A stretch of 64,000 bases of DNA from Helicobacter pylori (GCF_009689985.1 NZ_QBAW01000004.1:1-64000), one strand, 5' to 3'; positions 1-11,874 are shown, counted from the first letter of the stretch. A program made the numbers and translations. Notes: generated by a model from the letters alone, not told the origin.

Positions 1-1517
1 TGGATTTGGTTATAAGAGTTAGGATTTAGGTAGTAATTGGTTTCTATGCCTTGCGGGCTATAGGGGTTGTTCTTTTTGCTCACCACATTTTGCAAGCTTT
101 GCGCGTTAGGGACTTTGGAGAGCGCGGTGGTGATGCTGTTATAAGTGTTGCCCAATTCGCTGTATCGGGATTTGAAATGCACCAGAGTGTCAGCGATATT
201 TTCTGCTTGCTCTATTTGTTGCTCTTGAGTGCCAAAATGAGCGATGGAGTTGTTTAAATTTGTTATGGTTTCTTTTACATACGCACAGCCTGCCCCCCAA
301 GTGTTAGAAGTTGTCTGACCTGGATTGGTGCCCCTACGCTCACCCCCTTGTATTTCATAACACACCCCTAAAGAGTCATTTACAAAGGCTGTAGGGATTT
401 TTTCAAAGTTTTTCACCACTTGTTCGACTCGGTTTAAAATCTCCGCTTGAGCTTGAGCGTTAGCGAGCATGCTTTGCGCAAAGCTAGCGTTTGTGTAGGG
501 GTTGAATGGTTTTGTGGTGTCTAGGCTGCTCTGATTTTGCGCATTTTCACTAACGATTTTGGCTTGCGCGACAGCTTCTTGCGCGTTAGCGATCATGCCT
601 TGGATAGCGCTGATTTCATTGGCAAACATCCCGCACATTGTCCCATTGCCGCTTATCCCTTGCCAATAATCCCTACCACCATTCTGGAAGTTTGGGCATG
701 CCTCATTTAGGGTAGTGATAATGATGCTCGCTTGTTTTAAAAGCTCTTGAGCGTTATTTTCTGTGTTGATACTTTCTGAGGTGCTTGTTTGTGTTCCTCC
801 ATTCCACGAGGTTGAAATAGCTTTCCCATGACTCCATGAGTATACTAATTTTTCATTTGGTGTGGCATTCGTTCTTTTGTCTCCATTGATAGTGAAATCA
901 AGTTTTGTAGTGGTGTTGCTTAAAACGGGGACCCCATCTCCATTAGATCCATTGGCTGTCAAAGCCTTTTGAATGATTTGATAGGCTTGATTGATTTTCG
1001 CATAATTTTCAGTGGATATAGGCCCGCCATGTCCTGGCTGGTAATACGAATTGCAAGTGATGGTTGTCGTATTTTGTCCTGGCACATTATTAAAAGTTTG
1101 AATCCCTCCATTCGCGCTCTCGTTACTGCCAGGACCACAAGCAGTAAAAGCGTAGCTTGTAACTTGCCACAACCCCACCGCCGCATTCAACGCTAAAAGC
1201 ACGGCTTGATAAGCGGGGGAGTTGGTTTTGACATCCAGCAAATTCCTACTACTTGAGCCTAAATTATCCCTTACTTCGTTAATCGCGCTCGGGCTAGAGG
1301 ATAATTGGATAAGGTTGTTTAAGGTGCTGTATTTAGTTAAAAGGTTGTTCAATTTTTCGTAGTTTTCTGAAAGCTGTTGAATGCCTTTGGTGTTTTTCAC
1401 CATTTGAGCGGCTTCACCGATCTGATAGCCAACGCTTGTGTAAAAGCCGTCGTCTTCAGCGCTCAAAGTGGAAACTAAAAGCGAGCCTAAAGCTAATGAA
1501 AGGATGTGTTTTTTCAT
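1..1517 (-). CDS. Bab-family outer-membrane adhesin, 5' part (gene runs off the left edge)
   Basis: The frame is open from an ATG at 1517 to the window edge, so about 505 N-terminal residues are present and the C-terminal beta-barrel is missing. A signal peptide ends around SLLVSTLSA and is followed by EDDGFYTSVGYQIGEAAQM, typical of BabA/BabB/BabC. Cys pairs suit the disulfide-clasped loops of the extracellular domain (ACPNFQNGGRDYWQ...GTMCGMF; GVCYEIQGG...GAGCAYV). BabA binds Lewis b and related blood-group glycans; BabB and BabC ligands are not settled. The position beside hugZ corresponds to what I remember as the babC locus (HP0317). Bab paralogues exchange sequence by gene conversion, so which paralogue occupies the locus cannot be decided without the missing 3' part and the other loci. 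RBS AAGGAG lies just upstream of the ATG. Confidence 0.93.
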   Translation of the reverse strand, partial: MKKHILSLALGSLLVSTLSAEDDGFYTSVGYQIGEAAQMVKNTKGIQQLSENYEKLNNLLTKYSTLNNLIQLSSSPSAINEVRDNLGSSSRNLLDVKTNSPAYQAVLLALNAAVGLWQVTSYAFTACGPGSNESANGGIQTFNNVPGQNTTTITCNSYYQPGHGGPISTENYAKINQAYQIIQKALTANGSNGDGVPVLSNTTTKLDFTINGDKRTNATPNEKLVYSWSHGKAISTSWNGGTQTSTSESINTENNAQELLKQASIIITTLNEACPNFQNGGRDYWQGISGNGTMCGMFANEISAIQGMIANAQEAVAQAKIVSENAQNQSSLDTTKPFNPYTNASFAQSMLANAQAQAEILNRVEQVVKNFEKIPTAFVNDSLGVCYEIQGGERRGTNPGQTTSNTWGAGCAYVKETITNLNNSIAHFGTQEQQIEQAENIADTLVHFKSRYSELGNTYNSITTALSKVPNAQSLQNVVSKKNNPYSPQGIETNYYLNPNSYNQI

Positions 1518-1557
1518 GTTTTCTCCTTTTTAGATTGAATTTGATATTAGGGATTTC

Positions 1558-1585
1558 ATACATTCATTGGACATTTGGAATGTAT
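1558..1585. repeat. Inverted repeat in the bab 5' leader
   Basis: Perfect 8-bp arms ATACATTC (1558-1565) and GAATGTAT (1578-1585) are separated by 12 bp. The element lies between the predicted transcription start and the bab start codon, so the leader mRNA could fold into a hairpin about 40 nt before the ATG. Function unknown. Confidence 0.6.
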
Positions 1586-1592
1586 TTGTAGC

Positions 1593-1623
1593 ATTATAGC
1601 ATAAAAGCGTTTTTTTTTTTTTT
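1593..1623 (-). promoter_or_regulatory. bab promoter: extended -10 with an adjacent A14 tract
   Basis: On the minus strand TATAAT (1598-1593) is preceded by TG, giving an extended -10 element (TGCTATAAT). A run of 14 A (T on the plus strand, 1610-1623) covers the place where a -35 element would sit. Poly-A tracts at this position are known in bab promoters, where tract length alters transcription by changing spacing and promoter geometry. Confidence 0.75.
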
Positions 1624-1765
1624 GTCATTTTCTTAAAAATTTTGTCATTTTTTTACTTTTTGGTGCTTTTTGTGGTGCTTTTTGTTTGGTGTTAGCCTAA
1701 TAAAAAGGCTTTTAGCATTTTTTAAGAGTAAATAGTAAAGGGCTTGATTTTGCCATAACCCCTCT

Positions 1766-1795
1766 AAAAAGCAGTCTTTTTGGGGCGTTCGCCCC
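1766..1795 (-). terminator. Possible terminator after hugZ
   Basis: Directly downstream of the hugZ stop, a GC-rich hairpin (GGGGCG-TT-CGCCCC, 1782-1795) is followed on the minus strand by a second small hairpin, AAAAAG-ACTG-CTTTTT, ending in a T run. The rest of 1624-1811 holds short T-rich GGTGCTTTTTG repeats and no gene that I can support. Confidence 0.5.
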
Positions 1796-1811
1796 TTATG
1801 AGTGAGAAAGT

Positions 1812-2615
<804 letters not shown>

Positions 2616-2627
2616 TTAAATATTAGC

Positions 2628-4259
2628 TTAATCTTTAGCGGAGATTTTGGTTTTTATCTCTATGCCTAAAAGTTTGAAAGCGTTGCTTAAACTCAAGCTC
2701 ACCATTAAACAAATCTTTAAAAGCTCTTTAGCTTTAGGGGTGTTTAAAATCTTGCCAGCGTTATAGAAGCGGTGGAATTCTGAGGCGAGAGTTTTTGCGT
2801 ATTCGCACATTTTTTGCAAGCCGTATTCTTCAAAAGAAGATTCAATGATTTTAGGCAAGCTTAAAGCACTAAAAAGCAGGTATTTTTCTTCAGCATTTAA
2901 ATTGGTTAAAGGGGTTTGTAAAATTTCTTCTTTAGAAAAGGGCGATTTTTCTAGCATGGTGTGGATGCGCGAATTAGCGTAATGGATATAGTAAATAGGG
3001 TTTGAGCTGTCTTGCTTTTTTAAAGTATTGACATCAAATTCTAAATGCGTGTCAAGCCGTTTGCTTAAAAAAATAAACCTTAAAGCGTCTTTACCCACAT
3101 CATCAATCACATCTTTAATCAAAATGAAATTACCCGCTCTTTTACTCATCTTGTAAGGCTCGTTATTTTTGAGCAAGCGCACCATTTGAGCGAGCAAGAC
3201 TTCAAGATTGTTGGAATCATAGCCCAAAAACTCAAGGCTGGCTTTCACTCTAGCGATATAGCCGTGGTGGTCTGCCCCCCAAATGTTGATATATTTGGTG
3301 TAATTTTGCTTGAATTTTTCATCATGATAGACAATATCGCCGGCTAAATAAGTGTAGCTCTTATCTTCTTTAATGAGCACCCGATCGCTTTCATCTTGGT
3401 AGAGTGAAGATTTGAGCCAGATTTTAGAATCCCTTTCATAAAGGGCGTTCGCTTTTTCTAATCGTTCAAACACCGCATCTTTATGTTTAAAAGTTTCTCT
3501 TTCGCTCGCATAAGAATCAAAATGAATGCCTAAAGCATCTAAATTATCTTTAATTTCTAAAAGCATTAAATCTTTAGCATAGCCGCTTAAAACTTCAATA
3601 ATAGTCTCTTCGTTTTCTTTAAAAAGGCTTGGCTTTAAATCGTTGTTCGCCTTTTTAGCGATTTCAATGATGTATTCGCCTTTGTAAAAGACTTCTGGGT
3701 AAGTTACGCTTTCTTGTAAAACATGCTCTCTGTAAGCGAGCCATACAGAAAGCCCTAACAAGCGGATTTGAGAACCCATGTCATTGACATAATATTCGCA
3801 TAAAACTTCATGCCCTAAAAAGCGAGCGATTTTAGCCAAACTATCGCCAAACACCGCCCCTCTAGCATGCCCTATGTGTAAAGGCCCTGTAGGGTTAGCG
3901 CTCACAAATTCTAAAAAGATTTTTTGAGAACGCTCGCTTTTGGGTTGAGAGCCAAATTTTTCTTTTAATTCCAAAGCCTTTTGGGTGAAACGCTCTAAAA
4001 AATCTAAAGAAAGCGTCAAATTGATATAACCCTTACAAGCCACTACGCTGTCAAAAAACCCTTGAGTTTTTTTGTGCGTGCTGATTTTAAGGGCTAACTC
4101 TTCAGCGATAACTAAGGGCGATTTTTTAAAAACTTTGGCGAGATTGAAAGCAATGGGCGTAGCGTAATGCCCATGCTCTTTGTCTTTAGGGTATTCAATA
4201 ATGACTTCAGCTTCTAAAATCTCTTCTAAAACGCCCTTAATGAGAGTGTGCATGTTCAA
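2628..4259 (-). CDS. argS: Arginyl-tRNA synthetase
   Basis: Class I aminoacyl-tRNA synthetase of 543 residues that charges tRNA-Arg with arginine in the cytoplasm. The HIGH signature appears as [14 protein letters not shown] near residue 125 and the KMSK loop as [11 protein letters not shown] near residue 373. An N-terminal Arg-tRNA-synthetase domain (about 1-85) precedes the catalytic core, and a C-terminal helical DALR anticodon-binding domain ends at KTKISAKD. Its start overlaps the tatA stop by 4 bp, so the two are probably translationally coupled. The window also carries a tRNA-Arg gene at 12738. Confidence 0.97.
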   Translation of the reverse strand: MNMHTLIKGVLEEILEAEVIIEYPKDKEHGHYATPIAFNLAKVFKKSPLVIAEELALKISTHKKTQGFFDSVVACKGYINLTLSLDFLERFTQKALELKEKFGSQPKSERSQKIFLEFVSANPTGPLHIGHARGAVFGDSLAKIARFLGHEVLCEYYVNDMGSQIRLLGLSVWLAYREHVLQESVTYPEVFYKGEYIIEIAKKANNDLKPSLFKENEETIIEVLSGYAKDLMLLEIKDNLDALGIHFDSYASERETFKHKDAVFERLEKANALYERDSKIWLKSSLYQDESDRVLIKEDKSYTYLAGDIVYHDEKFKQNYTKYINIWGADHHGYIARVKASLEFLGYDSNNLEVLLAQMVRLLKNNEPYKMSKRAGNFILIKDVIDDVGKDALRFIFLSKRLDTHLEFDVNTLKKQDSSNPIYYIHYANSRIHTMLEKSPFSKEEILQTPLTNLNAEEKYLLFSALSLPKIIESSFEEYGLQKMCEYAKTLASEFHRFYNAGKILNTPKAKELLKICLMVSLSLSNAFKLLGIEIKTKISAKD

Positions 4260-4495
4260 CTTTCTTGTTTGCTTTTAATCTCGCTAGTTTCATGCGCTTT
4301 GGTTTGCGTTGCTTGAGCGTCTAGGGTTTTTGGCTCGTTTTTAGCCTCTTCTTCATCGTCTTTCACGGCTTTTTTGAAATTCTTAATCCCACTGCCTAAA
4401 CCTTTAGCCAATTCGGGGATCTTTTTAGCTCCAAACAACAACACAATCACTAATAAAACAATGACCCAATGCCATATGCTTGTGAATCCGCCCAT
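4256..4495 (-). CDS. tatA: Twin-arginine translocase subunit TatA
   Basis: 79 residues. A single N-terminal membrane helix ([22 protein letters not shown], about residues 8-29) is followed by the amphipathic helix [13 protein letters not shown] and a charged Glu/Lys-rich tail. The FGAKKIPEL hinge is the TatA/E signature. TatA oligomerises to form the channel through which folded Tat substrates cross the inner membrane; TatB and TatC are not in this window. It lies upstream of argS with a 4-bp overlap and has an AAGGAG-like RBS. Confidence 0.95.
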   Translation of the reverse strand: MGGFTSIWHWVIVLLVIVLLFGAKKIPELAKGLGSGIKNFKKAVKDDEEEAKNEPKTLDAQATQTKAHETSEIKSKQES

Positions 4496-4565
4496 ATTTT
4501 ACTCCTTAATCTATTGGTTGGTTTTTGTTTGAATTATAGCTTTTTTAAAAAATAATTGATAGGTT

Positions 4566-5186
4566 TTATAAGGATTCGTTTTTCCAAGCCTTGCATATTT
4601 TTTCAAAATTAAACGCTTTTAAGCGATAGACTAAAGTTTTTGCGATGCTCAAGATGATTTCTTTGGATTTTTCTAAATCTTCATTGATGATGAGGTAATC
4701 AAAGCTTTCCAAGCACTGCATTTCTTTATAAGCGTTGATCAAGCGTTTTTCTATCGTCTCTTTAGAATCCGTCCCCCTTAAAAGCAAGCGCTCTTTTAAA
4801 ATCTCTTGGTTTTTGGTGCTAATAAAGACTGAGCATGCGTTAGGGTAATGCTTTTTAAGGATCTCATGCCCTTGCACATCAATATCAAAAATGACGATTT
4901 TGCCCTCTTTTAAGGCTTTTTCTACAGGGATTTTAGAAGTGCCATAGTAGTGGTTATGCACGATCGCCCATTCTAAAAACTGCCCTTTTTCTATGCCTTG
5001 TTTGAATTCTTCTTCGCTGACAAAATTGTAATGCAAGCCATCAACTTCGCCCTCTCTGGGCTTTCGTGTGGTGGTGGAAAGGGAAAAATGGGTTTTTGGG
5101 ATTTTTTCTTGCAAATACTTTGTAAGGGTGCTTTTACCCGCTCCGCTAGGGCCTGAAAGGATGAGTAAATTAAAATCATTATGCAT
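4566..5186 (-). CDS. gmk: Guanylate kinase
   Basis: 206 residues. Phosphorylates GMP to GDP with ATP, a step in guanine nucleotide synthesis and salvage. P-loop GPSGAGKST lies at about residues 12-20, the GMP-binding segment is STTTRKPREGEVDGLHY, and the lid contains RLLLRGTDS. The start overlaps the 3' end of the chePep gene by 8 bp on the same strand, so the two genes are probably co-transcribed with chePep first. Confidence 0.97.
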   Translation of the reverse strand: MHNDFNLLILSGPSGAGKSTLTKYLQEKIPKTHFSLSTTTRKPREGEVDGLHYNFVSEEEFKQGIEKGQFLEWAIVHNHYYGTSKIPVEKALKEGKIVIFDIDVQGHEILKKHYPNACSVFISTKNQEILKERLLLRGTDSKETIEKRLINAYKEMQCLESFDYLIINEDLEKSKEIILSIAKTLVYRLKAFNFEKICKAWKNESL

Positions 5187-6627
5187 CAGGTTTTTTATCC
5201 TCTAAAGCGATTTTAATGCTTAAGGTTTTGTTTTCTAAAAGGCTTTTTAAGGACTCTTGATTCAGGCTTTTTAATAAATCCTGCAAATTCAAGCGCAATT
5301 CTAAAGGGCTGGAAGTTTTATCGCTTTTTTGGGGGTTTTTTGCGTTTTCTTGTGGGGTTTCTGTAACGCTCTCTTTAGGGGTTTCTGTGGCGTTTTCATT
5401 ATTAGGGGTTTTTGCAACGGCTTCATTTAAAAAGGGCAATTCTTCCCCCATCGCTTGAGCCATCACCGGCTCAGGAATGTCTTCAATGCTTTCGTAATGG
5501 TCTTCTTGGGGTTTTTCATCTTGGGTTTGTGGCGTTTCTTTTTCTTGCGGAGTTTCTGCGATTTCTTGGGTTTCTTCTTGTGGGGTTTCTTTTTCTTGCA
5601 CTTGGGGGATTTCTACATCTTGCGGAGTTTCTGCGATTTCTTGTTTTTCTAACTCGTTCGCTTGGGTTTCTTGGAGAGCTTCTGTGCTTTCTTGCGTTTT
5701 TTCTTTAGGAACTTCTAATTCTTGTGCTTGGGTTTTTTCGGTAACAACTTCTTGGATTTCTTTATCTTGTGGAATTTCTGCGTTTTCTTGCGTTTCTTTT
5801 TTATCCTTGTTAGAGTTTTCTTGGATTTCTTTGACTAATTCTTGCATGGCCTCTAATTCTTGCGTGCTTGGGGAATCTTGTGTTTTTTCTTGTTTTTCTT
5901 CCTTATTTTCTTGCGTTTCTTCTTTGATTGGCTCTTGTTCTTGCGTTTTTTCTTTGATCTCTTCCTTAACTTCTTCTTGCGTTTCCAACTCTTTAGAAAC
6001 TTCTTCATCTTTGGGGATTTCACTCTCTTGTGTTTCATTATCTTTAGGCTTTTCTTCTTGGGGCGTTTCTTTAACCTCTTCTTTTTCTTCTTGGGGCGTT
6101 TCTTTAACCTCTTCTTTTTCTTCTTGCGCATCTAAAGTGGGGAGTAGTTGCTCTTCATTGTTAGGCTCTTCTTTGGCTAGGGCTTCTAAATCGCCTAAAT
6201 TTTCTAACTCGTCCCAATTGGTTTCTAAAACTTCTTGAGTTGGGTCTAAATTCTGGCTAGGCTCTGGCTCGCTTATGTTAGAGCCAAGCTTTTTTTGAAG
6301 GATTTTTAAAACTTCAGTGGGTAAAAAAGGTTTTTTCATTTTCACCTCAAAGCCCTCTAAGAAGGGTTGCGCTTCATTGCCCTTTTTATACATGCACACG
6401 CTGTTTTTATTTTGAGAGATGGTTTCTTTTAATTCTAGCCAATCCACTTGGTCTAGTTTTTCCAAACATTCATCATCGGCTATCAAAAGCCATTCTGGAT
6501 CTTTTTTAAGGCGTGCGGATAGCTCTTGATAGTGGTTAAAATTTTCCATAGGCAATTCTAATTTCTTAGAGACACTCTCAAGCAGCTTTGCGATCATGGG
6601 GTTTTGGTTGAATAGAATCATTTTCAT
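5179..6627 (-). CDS. chePep: ChePep, poly-Glu-rich polar chemotaxis protein
   Basis: 482 residues. Residues 1-115 look like a degenerate response-regulator receiver domain: LLIADDE sits where the phospho-acceptor strand would be and KKPFLPTEVLKIL resembles the KPF motif of CheY, but the paired acidic residues normally found after strand 1 are replaced (LFNQNP). Residues about 130-420 are a very acidic, low-complexity Glu/Gln/Lys/Pro region built from irregular ETQE/ETPQE units, followed by a conserved C-terminal segment (PLELRLNLQDLLKSLNQES). This matches HP0322/ChePep, which is known to sit at the pole and control swimming reversals together with CheZ. The acidic region is the likely part to vary in length between strains. 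Confidence 0.9.
   Translation of the reverse strand: MKMILFNQNPMIAKLLESVSKKLELPMENFNHYQELSARLKKDPEWLLIADDECLEKLDQVDWLELKETISQNKNSVCMYKKGNEAQPFLEGFEVKMKKPFLPTEVLKILQKKLGSNISEPEPSQNLDPTQEVLETNWDELENLGDLEALAKEEPNNEEQLLPTLDAQEEKEEVKETPQEEKEEVKETPQEEKPKDNETQESEIPKDEEVSKELETQEEVKEEIKEKTQEQEPIKEETQENKEEKQEKTQDSPSTQELEAMQELVKEIQENSNKDKKETQENAEIPQDKEIQEVVTEKTQAQELEVPKEKTQESTEALQETQANELEKQEIAETPQDVEIPQVQEKETPQEETQEIAETPQEKETPQTQDEKPQEDHYESIEDIPEPVMAQAMGEELPFLNEAVAKTPNNENATETPKESVTETPQENAKNPQKSDKTSSPLELRLNLQDLLKSLNQESLKSLLENKTLSIKIALEDKKPDA
6058..6123. repeat. 33-bp tandem repeat inside chePep
   Basis: Two almost identical 33-bp units encode the 11-residue unit EEVKETPQEEK twice. It is an in-frame repeat, so copy changes would alter protein length without a frameshift. 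Confidence 0.75.
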
Positions 6628-6701
6628 TTTAGGGACTCCTTATTTTATTAAGAAACGCTTCTTTAAGCCTATCAATTTTTATCGCTTTTTTTAGATCTTT
6701 T

Positions 6702-6709
6702 ATTATAAT
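6702..6709. promoter_or_regulatory. Overlapping divergent -10 elements between chePep and nucT
   Basis: The sequence TATTATAATC reads TATAAT on both strands: plus 6704-6709 towards nucT (ATG at 6768) and minus 6707-6702 towards chePep (ATG at 6627). One site could serve one or both genes; transcription in the two directions would compete. Confidence 0.5.
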
Positions 6710-6767
6710 CAAAAATCCACTTGGTTGGTTGTTTTTATCATGAGTGTAATTTAAAATTAAGGATCAT

Positions 6768-7313
6768 TTGATGTTAAACAAATTTAAAAAAATCGTTGGC
6801 GTGGGTGTGTTGGTGGGCTGTTTAGGGGTTTTGCAAGCTAAAAACAGCTTATTTGTCTTACCTTATGAGCAAAGAGAGGCTTTAAACGCTTTAATTTCTG
6901 GGATTAGCAGTGCCAGAGAGAGCGTGAAAATCGCTATCTATAGTTTCACGCACAGAGATATTGCAAGAGCGATTAAAAGCGTAGCGAGTAAGGGGATTAA
7001 GGTGCAAATCATTTATGATTACGGGAGCAATCATAGCAATAATCAATCCACTATCGGCTATTTGGACAAATACCCTAACACGAAAGTGTGCTTATTAAAA
7101 GGGCTTAAGGCTAAAAACGGGAATTATCATGGCATCATGCACCAAAAAGTAGCGATCATTGATGATAAGATCGTGTTTTTAGGCTCAGCGAATTGGAGCA
7201 AAAACGCTTTTGAAAACAATTACGAAGTGCTTTTAAAAACCGATGACACAGAAACAATCCTCAAAGCCAAGAGTTACTACCAAAAGATGTTAGGAAGTTG
7301 CGTTGGGTTTTAA
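6768..7313 (+). CDS. nucT: NucT, phospholipase-D-family nuclease
   Basis: 181 residues. An N-terminal hydrophobic export signal (GVGVLVGCLGVLQA) is followed by a single PLD domain. The HKD motif is HQKVAIIDDKIVFLGSANWS (about residues 124-143) with catalytic His and Lys; one-motif enzymes of this type act as dimers. NucT is known in H. pylori as a membrane-associated nuclease acting on single-stranded nucleic acid, with roles in natural transformation and purine salvage. It stands alone, divergent from chePep and convergent with the Hor gene (6-bp gap between stops). The LVGC segment could be a lipobox, but this is uncertain. Confidence 0.92.
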   Translation: MMLNKFKKIVGVGVLVGCLGVLQAKNSLFVLPYEQREALNALISGISSARESVKIAIYSFTHRDIARAIKSVASKGIKVQIIYDYGSNHSNNQSTIGYLDKYPNTKVCLLKGLKAKNGNYHGIMHQKVAIIDDKIVFLGSANWSKNAFENNYEVLLKTDDTETILKAKSYYQKMLGSCVGF

Positions 7314-7319
7314 AGCCCT

Positions 7320-8084
7320 TTAGAAGTGGTAATTATACCCCACATAAAAGGCAAAGACCCTACGCATTTGAACCTTGAGTGCATCAGTGGTGTAGTATTT
7401 GTTATTAATGGTGGGGAATTTAAAACCGATTTCAAATTCATGTTCATCTACAAATAAAGCCTTGAAACCAAAGTTAAAGAGGAATTGAAAAGAGGTGTTA
7501 TCAACCGCACTGCTGTTAGTGATGCCTAATAATTCCTGCCCTTTACTGCCAATATACCAGCTATTCCCCGCAATCGCAATCCCCCCAAAAACGCCAATAT
7601 CCACGCTAATATCATCTTGATAGAAACTCCCTTGGAAGAAATTCCACATCGCATCCACGCCCACGCCATAAGTGATCATGTTATTGCCGCCATAATAGCC
7701 TTTAGGGTATCTCATGCCATAGCCTTGCCAGTCTAAAAAAGCAAAATAGCGCAAGCCCAAGATTTTATCCGGATGGAAAAAGTGGTTATAGCCCATGACT
7801 AATCCAATCCCATTAGATCCCATGTTGGTGAGTTTTCTAACGCTATTAACGCTAGTTATGATATTGGTGTAACCGGTTTGATAGTTAGTAATTTCTCTAA
7901 CTTCATGGATATTAGTCATTAAATTGATAGAACCTGTTTGGTAATTGACTCCCATATACAAATTTTTTGTCCAAGAAGGTGCTGCGCTTTCTTCTTTAGC
8001 TACTAAGGCGTGTGTCAGCAAGCTCACACCAACTAACATTTTTAACAAGGTTCTCAATTTTATCTCCTGCAAGTTAAGTTTCAT
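7320..8084 (-). CDS. Hor-family outer-membrane protein
   Basis: 254 residues with a signal peptide (LVGVSLLTHALVA) and alternating, aromatic-rich beta-barrel segments ending in FAFYVGYNYHF, the C-terminal pattern of Helicobacter outer-membrane proteins recognised by the BAM machinery. Segments such as GVFGGIAIAGNSWY and FEIGFKFPTINNKYY match the conserved C-terminal barrel of the Hop/Hor families; the long extracellular domain of Hop adhesins is absent. It corresponds to HP0324 by position. Residues 47-86 are a tandem 20-residue duplication. Ligand or transport role unknown. Confidence 0.88.
   Translation of the reverse strand: MKLNLQEIKLRTLLKMLVGVSLLTHALVAKEESAAPSWTKNLYMGVNYQTGSINLMTNIHEVREITNYQTGYTNIITSVNSVRKLTNMGSNGIGLVMGYNHFFHPDKILGLRYFAFLDWQGYGMRYPKGYYGGNNMITYGVGVDAMWNFFQGSFYQDDISVDIGVFGGIAIAGNSWYIGSKGQELLGITNSSAVDNTSFQFLFNFGFKALFVDEHEFEIGFKFPTINNKYYTTDALKVQMRRVFAFYVGYNYHF
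7827..7946. repeat. Duplicated 60-bp unit in the Hor gene
   Basis: It encodes two consecutive 20-residue units, residues 47-66 and 67-86, sharing the pattern NYQTG-x2-N-x2-T-x4-VR-x2-T. The copies have diverged, so this is an old internal duplication near the N-terminus of the mature protein. Confidence 0.8.
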
Positions 8085-8146
8085 TATAAAGATCTAAATT
8101 TTACAACAACTTACTCAAAATTAAGCATTTATTCTTTATAAGAGAG

Positions 8147-8152
8147 TATAAT
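8147..8152 (+). promoter_or_regulatory. Predicted -10 element for flgH
   Basis: TATAAT lies 34 bp upstream of the flgH ATG, giving a leader of roughly 28 nt with TAAGG as the RBS. It looks like a housekeeping sigma-70 site; I see no convincing sigma-54 or sigma-28 pattern here. Confidence 0.55.
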
Positions 8153-8186
8153 TTAAGGCTTAAAATAACTCAAGTAAGGCTAATGG

Positions 8187-8900
8187 ATGAAAAAAGCACT
8201 TTATTTAGGGGCTGTTGCGTTTAGCGTTGCATTCAGCATGGCATCAGCCAATGAGCCAAAAATTGATTTTAACCCTCCTAATTATGTAGAAGAAACCCCC
8301 TCTAAAGAATTTATCCCTGAATTGAACAAGTTGGGGAGTTTGTTTGGGCAGGGTGAGCGTCCTTTATTTGCGGACAGGAGGGCGATGAAGCCTAACGATT
8401 TGATCACAATCATTGTTTCTGAAAAAGCGAGCGCGAATTATTCCAGCTCTAAAGATTATAAAAGCGCTTCAGGGGGTAATTCCACGCCCCCAAGACTCAC
8501 TTATAACGGGCTAGATGAAAGAAAGAAACAAGAAGTGCAGTATTTAGACGATAAGAATAATTATAATTTCACCAAATCCAGCAATAACACGAATTTTAAA
8601 GGCGGTGGCTCGCAAAAAAAGAGCGAAGATTTAGAGATCGTGTTGAGCGCTCGAATCATTAAAGTGCTAGAAAACGGGAATTATTTCATCTATGGGAATA
8701 AGGAAGTGCTAGTGGATGGGGAAAAGCAAATCCTTAAGGTGAGTGGGGTGATCCGCCCTTATGATATTGAAAGGAATAACACCATCCAATCCAAGTTTTT
8801 GGCTGACGCTAAGATTGAATACACGAATTTAGGGCATTTGAGCGATTCCAATAAAAAGAAATTCGCTGCTGATGCGATGGAAACCCAAATGCCTTATTAA
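8187..8900 (+). CDS. flgH: Flagellar L-ring protein FlgH
   Basis: 237 residues. FlgH forms the outer-membrane L-ring around the flagellar rod. The signal peptide ends near SMASA (about residue 22). The conserved core includes LFADRRAMKPNDLITIIVSEKASA, DLEIVLSARIIKVLENGNYFIYG and VSGVIRPYDIERNNTIQSKFLADAKIEY. Most FlgH proteins are lipoproteins with a Cys at the cleavage site; I find no Cys in this one, so it is probably exported by a plain signal peptide. It starts a plus-strand run with the pseudaminic acid genes, which supply the flagellin glycan. Confidence 0.94.
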   Translation: MKKALYLGAVAFSVAFSMASANEPKIDFNPPNYVEETPSKEFIPELNKLGSLFGQGERPLFADRRAMKPNDLITIIVSEKASANYSSSKDYKSASGGNSTPPRLTYNGLDERKKQEVQYLDDKNNYNFTKSSNNTNFKGGGSQKKSEDLEIVLSARIIKVLENGNYFIYGNKEVLVDGEKQILKVSGVIRPYDIERNNTIQSKFLADAKIEYTNLGHLSDSNKKKFAADAMETQMPY

Positions 8901-8917
8901 AAAGAGCAAAGCCTAGC

Positions 8918-9591
8918 ATGAGAGCGATCGCTATTGTTTTAGCCAGAAGTTCCAGTAAAAGAATCAAAAATAAAAATATTATTGATTTTTTCAATAAACC
9001 CATGTTCGCTTACCCTATTGAAACGGCACTAAATTCCAAGCTCTTTGAAAAGGTGTTTATCTCTAGCGATAGCATGGAGTATGTTCATTTAGCTAAAAAT
9101 TATGGGGCGAGTTTTTTGAATTTGCGCCCTAAAGTTTTAGCAGACGATAGAGCCACGACTTTAGAGGTGATGGCCTATCACATGAAAGAATTAGAATTAA
9201 AAGATGAAGATATTGCGTGTTGCTTGTATGGCACTTCAGCGCTTTTACAAGAAAAACATTTAAAAAACGCTTTTGAAATGTTAAAAGAAAATACGGATTA
9301 TGTTTTCACATGCTCTCCATTCAGCGCTTCGCCCTATCGTTCTTTTAGCCTTGAAAACGGCGTTCAAATGGCTTTTAAAGAGCATTTAAACACGTGCACG
9401 CAAGATTTAAAAACGCTCTATCATGACGCAGGATTGCTTTATATGGGGAAGGCTCAAGCCTTTAAAGAAATGCGGCCTATTTTTAGTCAAAATTCTATCG
9501 CTTTAGAATTATCGCCCTTAGAAGTCCAAGATATTGACACTTTAGAAGATTTAGAATTAGCCAAGCTCAAATACAGCCGTTTGAAAAACGC

Positions 9592-9601
<10 letters not shown>
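8918..9601 (+). CDS. pseF: CMP-pseudaminic acid synthetase (PseF)
   Basis: 227 residues. Activates pseudaminic acid with CTP to give CMP-Pse, the donor used to glycosylate flagellin. The cytidylyltransferase N-terminus AIVLARSSSKRIKNKNIIDF carries the family signature for CTP binding, and ALELSPLEVQDIDTLEDLELAKLKY near the end matches the NeuA/PseF acidic motif. It overlaps pseG by 10 bp. From memory, strain 26695 carries this and the next gene annotated as one (HP0326); here they are clearly two separate frames. Confidence 0.93.

Positions 9602-11870
<2,269 letters not shown>

Positions 11871-11874
<4 letters not shown>

Noticed and set aside
5412..6238. Several open frames opposite and within chePep
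   Set aside because: They encode Leu/Phe/Ser- or Lys-rich low-complexity strings that mirror the GAA/GAG-rich coding of the real gene.
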